Source: Lantana camara | Lineage: Eukaryota > Streptophyta > Magnoliopsida > Lamiales > Verbenaceae | Reading direction: 5' to 3' | Length of the DNA: 64,000 bases | Assembly: GCA_037501455.1 (NCBI GenBank) | Contig: CM074857.1 | Coordinates: 32,570,001-32,634,000 of the forward strand | Part shown: positions 50,767-59,368 of the stretch, piece after piece | How positions within the stretch are numbered: the first letter of the stretch is position 1 | Layout of the letters: each line of letters begins with the position of its first letter | Translations under genes and position numbers: made by a program | Notes under the pieces: generated by a model | Databases searched by the model: none | What the model was told of the DNA's origin: nothing | Seen by the model: only the letters and a program-made list of their open reading frames with translations

Positions 50767-53700
50767 ACTGTGAACATTGACACTGTGCAATCTGATGTAA
50801 ATGTGAACTCATTAGATGGTAGGATTCAAGTTGAAAACATGCATGGTAATGTTACCGTTAACACAATTGTTGGGCATGGTAACACTAGTAAATCTGTAAG
50901 AAGTGGTTCTAATAGGAGTGGGAATAAGGGAAAACAAACTGCTGGTACTTCAAAACAAAACTGTTCCAGAGATAAGGGTGGGAATAGCAGTAAAGGGAAT
51001 TCAAAAAAGCAAACTGTTGGGAATTCAGAAAAACAAATTGTTGGGACTTTAAAAGAAAAGAACAATTCTAGGATTAAGGCTGGGACTAGCAGTAAAGCGA
51101 AAGAAAAGACTGATGAGGGTCTAGAATCTGATGAGGGAGATTATAATTCAGATGATTGCTTCTATGTTCCAGAGGTAGATTTGGAGAATATTGATAACAT
51201 AAACTTTGATGCTAGCTCTGTGTCTGATGATATGTCTGAGTATGGGTCTGATGATCATCTTGAGGCTATAAATGAATCTGATGAGGAGTTTGCAGACGAT
51301 CCTTTTAAGAATACTTATAACTATCCTTCTGAATATTTTGATGAGGGCAGTGGCAAGGTTAGTTTATGAAAGGGACAATATTTTGTTGATGTTGAGCACT
51401 TAAGGAAAAGACTAAAAGGCTATGTCATACAAGAGGGGTTTAACATGCTTAGGAAGAAAAATGATTTGCAAAGGGTCACTGTGGAATGTGAGAATGTTGG
51501 TTGCCCCTGGAGATTACATGCTTCTATTATGATGGATGGCAGCACATTTCAGGTGAAAACATATAACAGTTTGCATACTTGCTTGAGGAGTGACTGTACT
51601 AGGGAGGCTAGTATAGATTGGATTGCAAGCAAAGTTGTGAAATGGCTAAGGAAGACACCTTCCATAACACGCAAGGAAATTCAAGATAAATTGAAAAAAT
51701 ACAACATCAATCCAGGGTATATGCAAGTGTATACAAGGCAAGAAAGAAGGCATTAAAGGATATTGAGGGGAGTCATTCCAAATCTTATGGGAAGCTGCCT
51801 TACTATGCTAAGATTGTACCACAGTATAATGAAGGCAGCTTTGTTACTTTGCAATCATTCATACCTGATGACCCAAGTTTAAATGTCATACCTACTTTTA
51901 TGAGAATTTTTGTTGGATTAGCTCCTCTTGCAAAGGGTTTCTATGCTGGTTATGCACCATTTATAGGATTTGATGGTTGTCATCTCAAAGGTGAATTTGG
52001 AGGAGTTTTGCTAGCTGCAATTGCACTAGATGGAAACAATGGGTTATACCCACTTGCTTATGCCGTAGTGGAGACTGAGAACAAAGAAAGTTGGTCATTT
52101 TTCTTTGAGAACCTTGGCAAAATGTTAGGAGGTTTTGATGAAAATATCCCTTGGACATTTATGAGTGATAGGCAGAATGTATCCTTTGTTTCCATTCATT
52201 TTTTATTTTTTTAAATGTGATTTCAGTTAACTAACTATGTGTTATTTCTGCAGGGCCTGACAGAGACAAACAATGAGTTTGTGCCACATTCCAACAATAG
52301 AAGGTGTGCCAGACATATATTTGCTAATTTCAGAGAAAAATTTCCAGGCCATGCACTTAAAAAGTACTTCTGGAAGGCAGCAAGAAGTTACAACAGAAGA
52401 GGTTTTTCATTTGCTATGAACAAAGTGAAAGAATTGAATCCAAGGGCACACCAATACCTGCAAGAAATTCCAGCCTCCATGTGGTCAAGACATGCATTTG
52501 ATCCTATTGTGAAGAATGATCACTGTACAAACAACATCTCAGAGTCCTTCAACCATTGGGTAGGTAAACCCATTCTCACTCTTGTTGATGGACTTAGAGG
52601 TAAAATAATGAGTAGGTTGAATGCTAGAAGAATGAGAGGTGAGGGTTGGAAGAATCGAATTGTGCCAACAATTGTTAAAAAACTTAATAAAATTAGGTCT
52701 GATACAAAGAAGTGTTCTGTACTTATGGCTGGAGATGACAAGTATGAGATTGTGGATGGTCCCACATATTATGTTGTTGATATGGTGGCAAGAAATTGTC
52801 AATGTAGAGAATGAGATATATCTGGCATTCCCTGTAGGCATGCACATGAATGTATTGCACATAGGAGGGAAAGATTGGAGGATTACACTGCAAATGTGTA
52901 TCACAAGGAAACATATATGAACTGTTATAAACATATGATCACTCAAATTCCTGATGAATCATTCTAGGAGGAAATGCCTGATGTGATGCCCAAGGACCTG
53001 CTTCCACTAGTGAGAAAGAGACTTCCAGGCCGGCCAAAGAAGAATAGGAGGAAGGAACCTGGAGAGGGCCAAAACATGCCAAGATCAACTGTTGTCAAGT
53101 ACAAAGTTTGCCAGTAAGTGGGACACAACAGGAGAACATGTCCTTCCAAACAACAGGTACTTGTTTTTTAAACAGATTTCAATGAATTTTAAATTGTCAG
53201 TTTTTGAATGAAAGATGAAGCATCTATCAATTTTTTGTTTTAAACAGGTTGGTGGACAAGAAGGGACCTCTCATACTACAAGGGAAGTTGGAACTAGACA
53301 GGTAAAGGAATTATTACAGTATGAGTTTTATTCATATATATTTGGTCTGTAATTCTGAGAACATCTTTGTTGTTTAGAATGATTTTGTGAATCAGGAAGG
53401 AACTTCACAGACAATGAATCACTCCACTTTGGATCGCTGGGATGAGGCTATGTTGGATGATGTTTATGCAAGCCTAGACCATTTTGAGGCTGAGGTAAAT
53501 GCAACACCTAACACAGTCCTTCAAGATGGATTTGAAATGGACAATATAATTCCTGGAATGACCACTAGCAAAAAAAGGACCCTGTCTGAGTTAGGAACAC
53601 AAGCAGGTAATGTCAATTGTATTCATTTAGTTGTATTATTATGTACCTATTGCTAACTAGCAATACCTTTTTTGAATGAAATTTTCAGATGTTGCAAGTC

Positions 53701-53845
53701 CAAATACCAAGAAGAAAAGGCAGACTCTACAAAAGAGATACAAGAAGAATAGAACTCCTGCTAAAGGCATTGTAATTGCAGATCCTATACCAACTCAATC
53801 AACATTCAAGCTACCCCACCAGGCAAAGGGAAGGGTAAGAAAAAA

Positions 53846-53889
53846 GTGGTGATGTCTCAACCTGAAAGTGGTGATGTCTCAACCTGCAC
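53846..53889 (+). repeat. 22-bp tandem duplication in the MULE transposase tail
   Basis: GTGGTGATGTCTCAACCTG occurs twice, at 53846 and 53868. A 22-bp gain shifts the reading frame of the C-terminal coding part, another disabling lesion in this pseudogene. Confidence 0.85.
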
Positions 53890-54399
53890 CACTTTCACAA
53901 GTTGATGCAATTATGGCCAAGTTAAGCAAGGACTGTGGAGTGAAGTCATACACCCAACTTACTGCAAGTTCCAAGGGTAAGCAAGTATCCAAAGTTTCTC
54001 ATGCCAGCAAGGGGAGAGATGATGCTATAAAGTTTATGTCCAGTATTGTTGCTGCAAATCCCCAACTCCCCAGTTTCTTTAAAGATGGATTCAGCCTGGA
54101 ACCAAGTTCATCTGCCAAGAAAAAGTTGGAATTTGAAATCGAACAGCTGAAACATGTGTTTAAGATGTAGGATGTGTTTGTTTATTTTTGTCTTATCATA
54201 TTTATGTCAATCTGGTCCGTAGTGTCATTGATCACTTCTTTTGCAAACATACCTGTGATTGAATATTCTGTGATTTTTGTGGCTCATGTGCCGTTTAAGT
54301 TCGGTAAGAACAGAAAACAATGTTTATGAACAATGACACCAGTTGTATGTATTACCAACTAAACTCTTATTTCGCTACTGCTTGAAGCTTACATTTCAG

Positions 54400-54753
54400 T
54401 TACATTATGAGTTTGAAAATGAGATACAACAGTAGCAAAGCATGCAGTGACATGTTGAACACTATAAGCTTGTACATGAGTCTTGAATTGGATTCTTGTT
54501 CTCTGTTGTGTCCACCACTTGTAACTTCACGTTCGTCATCCTCCCGTACATTGAACGATGGATCTTCAATGGGATAACACCAATGAGAAAATCCGTGAAT
54601 TTCACAGCAGCAGAATAACTTCCCTCGATTGGCATTGTTTTTCTCAACCACCCTAATCATTGTCCACCCATTGCAATCTCCTGCCCTGCATCGCTCCTTG
54701 ATGTATTTCAACGAAGAATTGATTGTATATGCTGAACTATATGAACTTGTCAT
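54400..54753 (-). CDS. GRF-type zinc-finger protein of the MULE
   Basis: This encodes 117 residues from the chosen Met (MTSSYSS). An upstream in-frame Met at 54789 would add 12 residues, but the homologue at 23166-23504 starts at the aligned position. The GRF-like finger contains C-x4-C (CRAGDC), then RGKLFCCCEIHGFSHWCYPIED. A hydrophobic C-terminal segment (about residues 92-114) ends in LIFKLIM. The gene reads inward from next to the right terminal repeat and converges with the transposase gene, a layout like two-gene Mutator elements. There are no stops or frameshifts, in contrast to the transposase beside it. The function is unknown; nucleic-acid binding plus membrane association is inferred. 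Confidence 0.75.
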   Translation of the reverse strand: MTSSYSSAYTINSSLKYIKERCRAGDCNGWTMIRVVEKNNANRGKLFCCCEIHGFSHWCYPIEDPSFNVREDDEREVTSGGHNREQESNSRLMYKLIVFNMSLHALLLLYLIFKLIM

Positions 54754-55017
54754 GTTCTTCTGTATGTTAGAGGGTTCAAAAATGGCCAATGAGTATATAT
54801 AACCACATCCCCAACGGCTATAAAACGGTTATGTTGCTAACAAAATTTATATTACATATAGGTCCCTAATGTTTTGATTTAACAACAACTCGATCCCTTT
54901 AGTTTATGAATATAACATATACATCCCTGAGGGTATTTTAGTCATTTCACCTATATTAATTAAATATTCAGGGGCAATTTGGTCAAGTCACCCCTTTACC
55001 CTGACGGAACCCTAATA

Positions 55018-55133
55018 TCCGTCAGGGACCTCAAACGGAAGTAGAAGTATAGGGACTATATAGTAATAAGCCAAAGAATAGGGACTACGATGTAATTAGG
55101 CCAAACCTCAGGGTATTTGTATGTAATTTTCCC
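55018..55133 (-). repeat. Right terminal inverted repeat of the MULE
   Basis: It is the inverted partner of 29972-30087. Just inside it (about 54860-54990) are related words such as GGTCCCTAATG and ATCCCTGAGGG, suggesting degenerate subterminal copies. Confidence 0.95.
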
Positions 55134-55142
55134 TAAGTTTTA

Positions 55143-55825
55143 AGTAGCAAGATCATGTCTTTTCGAATCAGAAATAAACTGCTATTTTGAATTAATTTGA
55201 ATCTCTCCCAAGATTTGGTAGTTTGACTTGATTATCCACATTCCACACTTGTTTTTTGTCAGGTCAAGCCCCCGAATGGGACTCATGGAGCTCTGATTGT
55301 TAACTTTTAGTCTAACCCCAGGTTGTTCATGACCTATTTCTTTAGTGGACATTTCTAAAAATAATTATAAAAAATATATTAATACAAAAATTAATTTTAA
55401 CATATTTATGTTATAGTATTTTTTAAAATTTACGCATGGAACCAACGTGCAGTAATTAGTAAATAACTAGTAATTACAAATTTTCAGAATTCTGTGAAGT
55501 TTTGACTGGTGGTCAAAGATGTGAAGTCCAGTCTTGAAGCAATTTCTGTCTTCCTTTTCTGTTCTTTTAAGAGACTAAGACAATATCATTTACACACACA
55601 TTTCTGAAGTTGTTTTTCTCTTTTGTTGGAGTCTTGGAGAAAGAAGAGACCTATGTTGTACAGATACGAACACGGCGATACGGACACGATACGATACGGA
55701 TATGGCGATACGGATTTTTTTGTGAATTTTCCACGTGAGAAGTGTCGAACACGGTGTTGGACACGAGTATCCGACACGACACGATACGGTAAACTGATAT
55801 TTTTAGAAATGTCGGGAAGAGAGCT
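55143..55825. other. Gene-free stretch with CGATACGGA-type degenerate repeat
   Basis: Most of it is AT-rich with nothing recognisable. From about 55664 to 55795, words such as GATACGGACACGATACG, GGCGATACGG and GACACGACACGATACGG repeat irregularly just upstream of the ARO-like pseudogene. Similar GATACG/GACACG strings occur scattered in plant genomes. The short open frames here are by-products of the repeat. Confidence 0.5.
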
Positions 55826-58005
55826 ATGACAGTTATGCCTATGCCGAGCAATTATGATAATTGGGAGAGGTTGGTTGCCGTCGTGCTGGACAGGGAGGAG
55901 CTCCGCCGCCTGGCGCTTCTCTCGTCGGTGGAGACCAGCTTCAACAGCTCCTCTTCCACCACTCTCAATATTTCACCTTATCATTCTCGTTTCACTTCTC
56001 TACTCGATGGAGTTCCCGGTTCGTTGATGGATCGACTGATAAAGGCAGCAGGGGAAGCCACAATCCTCCGACAGGCGGCAATCGCAAGCAACGGCTTGTA
56101 CGATAACCCCACGCGCCCCATCGTATCCAACACGGAGCTCGTCTTGGAGAATGCACTGAAACTGTTGATGAAGTGCCGCTGCCATGTCGTGAAGCGCGTT
56201 TTCAATAAAATCCCCGCCGATGCCTTCCAGAACGTGTCCTCCCTTCTTGACAACTCCATAGAAGACGCATCATGGCTGATCTCCATATCCGACTATGAAG
56301 CCAATGCGGAACTGAGAATCCCCCCAATCACTATCAACCAGCCAATACTATGTCTCCTATGGAAGCAGTTCACCACTTTGTACATGGGGTCTATGGACGA
56401 CCGGTTTAGTGCAGCTGCGTCTCTGGCGTCTTTGGCTCATGACAGTGATCAGCATGGAAAATTGATCGTTGAGGAAGGTGGGGTCGGTCCTTTGTTGAAA
56501 CTGGTGGAGGAGGGGAATTTAGAGGGGCAAGAGAATGCGATTATGGCGCTTGTATAGTGTTAAATGTCCCACATCGAATAATTAGCGATGTGGTGTTCAA
56601 TATATAATGGCATGGCAAACCTCCCCTCAACAGCTAGCTTTTGGGGGTGAGTAAGGCCAAAACTCATTATTCTAATATGGTATCCAGAGCATAAGTTCCT
56701 GGTGCATTTTTTGATAGCATATTGAATAATGAGCTTTGGCCTTACTCACCCCCAAAAGCTAATATGGTATCAGAGCGGGTTCACAGATGTTCGATTCCTG
56801 TGCCTGTCTCTTCTCTCCACCCGGCTTGCAGATGTTTCATTCCTGCGGCTTGCAGATGTTCGTTCCTGCAATGTTCACGCACCAATTTGGGCGTGACGGG
56901 GGTGTGTTAAATGTCCCACATCGAATAATTAGCGATGTGGTGTTTAATATATAATGGCATGGCAAACCTCCCCTCAACAGCTACCTTTTGGGGGTGAGTA
57001 AGGCCAAAACTCATTATTCTAATATATAGCTTGTAAAAATCCCAGAAAATGGGCAGCACATTATTGAGGCCGGTGCACCCCAGGTGTTTGTGAAAATGCT
57101 CAAAGGAGGTCCTATGAAGGTTCAGGCAAATGTGGCCTGGGCTGTGTCCGAGCTTACTAGGCATTATTCCAAGTGCCAAAATCTCTTTGCTCAGCACGAT
57201 ATCATTACGGTACTTGTTGGTCATCTAGCCTTCGGGACTGTGCATGAAGGGGCTACAAGTAATAAAATGGAAAATGGAGTACCCTTTAACCAAAGCACGT
57301 ATGAAGGAAATGGCTGCTAGAGCCCTTTGGCAACTTGCCAAGGGCAACTCTGCCATTTGTATAAGCATCACAGAGTCATGTGCAATGCAGTGTTTTGCTG
57401 TCCTCGTGGACAAACGAGTTCTATACTATTCGTCATTGATTTTGTTCGAGATCTCAGTAATTGCGAAGAACAGTCCTCAGCTGAGAAGATCAACATTCAA
57501 CCCAAATTCCCCCAACTACAACGCTTTGGCCATTCAACTTCGTAGGGTCCTGGTGATGCTTGATGATTCAAACCTCCTGATTTCCTGTATCAATATTGTT
57601 GGGCATTTTGCTACAATTCTGGAAGAAACTGATACAGGTATGATGATAGGCTCTCTTCTGATGTTGATGCATCGAAATGAAGTCAAGGTTTCTATTGAAG
57701 CTTACACCGTGCTTACTAAGTTGTGCTCAGTCAAGGGAATTATAGATGCTGGAGGGGTTTACATCCTTGTTAACCAAGTGTACTTTGGAGAGCATGTCCT
57801 TCGACCTTATGCATTACTCTTGCTTTGCCATATTGCCATAAATATGCCGGATAGTGAACAAGCTGTTGCTCAACAACAAGTACTTGATGTGCTGAAATGG
57901 GCATCAAGACATCCATATTTGGGCCAAGATGCGGCTGTGGACAAATTGTTACCAGAGGCCATAAACAAGTTGGAGAAATCCAAACATATCGATATTTCGA
58001 AGTAA
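55826..58005 (+). pseudogene. ARO-like armadillo-repeat gene, chimeric N-terminus, disrupted
   Basis: Most of it matches plant ARMADILLO REPEAT ONLY proteins, which act in polar growth and actin/RIC-ROP signalling: TILRQAAIASNGLYDNPTR, QPILCLLWKQ, EEGGVGPLLKL, GPMKVQANVAWAVSEL, HLAFGTV, MAARALWQL and LVYFGE-type motifs in family order. The first 60 or so residues differ. YDNWERLV and GVPGSL resemble the N-terminus of callose synthases, suggesting a fusion. Lesions are an in-frame TAG at 56555 replacing a conserved Leu position, a TRIM inserted right after it (56558-57024), and a frameshift with loss of the variable linker near 57250-57290. The C-terminal half to 58005 is otherwise open. It is not functional as a full-length protein. 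Confidence 0.85.
56558..57024 (+). mobile_element. TRIM element inside the ARO-like pseudogene
   Basis: Two 120-bp LTRs (56558-56677 and 56905-57024) start TGTTAAATGTCCCACATCG and end TTATTCTAATA. They differ at about two positions. The 5-bp target duplication is TATAG (56553-56557 and 57025-57029). The internal region holds two primer-binding sites, TGGTATCCAGAGC (56678) and TGGTATCAGAGCGGG (56766), separated by an inverted copy of the LTR 3' end (about 56727-56765). Before the second LTR is a G-rich GACGGGGGTG. It is a different family from the TRIM in the satellite array. Confidence 0.9.
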
Positions 58006-58164
58006 ATAAACCATTTCTTCAAATCCTTTTTGTCAATTGATTATAGTTTTCAATCTAACAGAAATAGATATTGGTAAATGATATACGGGGCGCAAAAAAT
58101 TCGACATAATGTAGATTCTGCCGAAGATAATGATATTGGTAATTCTATCTTTTATAGATTACAG

Positions 58165-58973
58165 GTTTACAAGCTGGTCAAGGTAAAAGGTGATGGTAAC
58201 TGCCAGGGAATGTTACTTTGTTCTAATGATGATTAGCTTCTTTTATAGCCTCATTTAGACATGAATAACTTAATTTTTCAAAATTGCTTCAGTTTCGAGC
58301 TCTGTCAGACCAGCTTTATCGTAATCCTGAGCATCACAAATTTGTCAGGCAGAAAATTGTATACCAGGTTGGCAGTTTCTTGTCTATATGTTGACCTGTT
58401 CTTCTCACAACTGTAGCTTGAATCTTTGGAAGCAAAAAATTCATACCTTTGCAATAATTTGGATCTTCCAGCTGAGGTGTTGCCTAGAGATTTATGAAGG
58501 TTATGTACCTATGGCCTATGAGGACTATCTTAAGAAGATGTCTAAGTATATATCTGGACTTCTATTAAATAACTCATTTATTTGCTTATTCAACTTCCTA
58601 ACGTTATATTAATGGATATTAGGACGGGAGAGTGGGGAGATCATGTTACTTTACAAGCGGCCGCTGATTCTGTATGTTTTTCTTCAGATACTTCTGCGTG
58701 TTTAATTTTCGCACATTAAATTGCCACCCCTTTGCTAATTGCGAATTTTTATACGGTGAAAAGTCCATTATCTGTTAATGTTTGTACTGATACAGGATCT
58801 GATTATATCATAAATGTAAATTCTTAGTCCCGTCTTGTTTATGATTGTTACCAATGTGGTCTGATGCTCATCGTTGGACCTCTTGCAGTACGGTATAAAA
58901 ATATTTGTCATAACGTCGTTTAAGCATACCTGTTACGTTAACATTCTACCAAGTGTTCAAAGTTCTGGACGAG
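58165..58973 (+). pseudogene. OTU-domain cysteine protease gene fragment
   Basis: Five exon-like pieces encode parts of a plant OTU deubiquitinase in order: VKVKGDGNCQ (58165-58206, with the catalytic Asp and Cys), FRALSDQLYRNPEHH (58293-58367), YEGYVPMAYEDYLKKMSK (58472-58545), GEWGDHVTLQAAADS (58623-58671) and YGIKIFVITSFKHTC (58889-58973). Introns remain, so it was not copied from mRNA. The first donor reads GG where GT is needed (CAG followed by GGAATG). The N-terminal exons and the last exon with the catalytic His are absent. It lies about 160 bp after the ARO-like pseudogene in the same orientation, and a Copia LTR starts about 160 bp further on. Confidence 0.85.
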
Positions 58974-59130
58974 GTATTTGTTGCTTTTATTCTCAGTATT
59001 TGAATTTTAGAATTGGAAAGCATTTTTGATGGAAATTGCATGGGATTTGTTTACAGTTGTGTTGATAAAGTTTATGTCATTTCGTGTGCAGTTATTCACC
59101 TGAGCGTTCTGTAGACAATAGGAAAGTCGA

Positions 59131-59295
59131 TATTAGGGGGATTTGTCATAATCCCGTAATTAGCTGTATTGATTTACTTTCCTTTCTTAGCTTAAGCTTG
59201 TATTATTTATTTGTATCCTTTGTACACAGTAGATGTAATATACAATTACAGCAATAAAGAAAATTCTCACATCATGAATTCTTCTAAAGCTATCA
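59131..59295 (+). repeat. 5' LTR of the Copia element
   Basis: About 165 bp, ending ...AAAGCTATCA immediately before the primer-binding site. The 5' boundary is guessed from TATTAGGGGGATTTG, possibly a mutated TGTTAGGGGG. It can be fixed only with the 3' LTR. Confidence 0.6.
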
Positions 59296-59368
59296 TGGTA
59301 TCAGAGCGGGTGACGGTCCAATAATTGGATCCGAACCTTGCTCATCACGTACCTAACCTTCCCCGGCC

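Larger units (their letters stand above)
40129..54170 (+). pseudogene. MULE transposase, split by a LARD and further decayed
   Basis: The gene starts at ATG 40129. Its N-terminal PB1-like MuDR region runs to 40409, where the LARD enters a codon. Coding resumes in the same frame at 50772 once the insert and one ACTGT copy are discounted. Next come an acidic linker, a CPWRLHAS DNA-binding segment (about 51500), Asp in FDGCHLKG (51972) and Asp in SDRQ (52167), an intron (52179-52253), a CARH motif, an NNISES box, a SWIM finger (CxC...CRHA, about 52795-52840) and a damaged CCHC knuckle (about 53100). Small exons follow to the stop at 54168. Defects are stops at 51367, 52812, 52965 and 53115, a 2-bp insertion near 51731, and a 22-bp tandem duplication at 53846. 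The gene is inactive. It is only distantly related to the transposase at 25408. Confidence 0.9.
29972..55133 (+). mobile_element. Complete MULE, 25.2 kb, inflated by nested retrotransposons
   Basis: Terminal inverted repeats of 116 bp lie at 29972-30087 and 55018-55133 (starting GGGAAAATTACATACAA). They differ at about 6 of 116 positions. The 9-bp target duplication TAAGTTTTA is exact (29963-29971 and 55134-55142). Four insertions, each with its own target duplication, lie inside: a solo LTR, a long solo LTR with another nested in it, and a LARD. Subtracting the three outer insertions and one duplication copy each gives 25162 - 1958 - 7346 - 10362 = 5496 bp. Cargo is a transposase reading rightward (40129-54170) and a GRF-finger gene reading leftward from next to the right repeat (54400-54753). 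The element is no longer autonomous because its transposase is broken. Confidence 0.93.
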
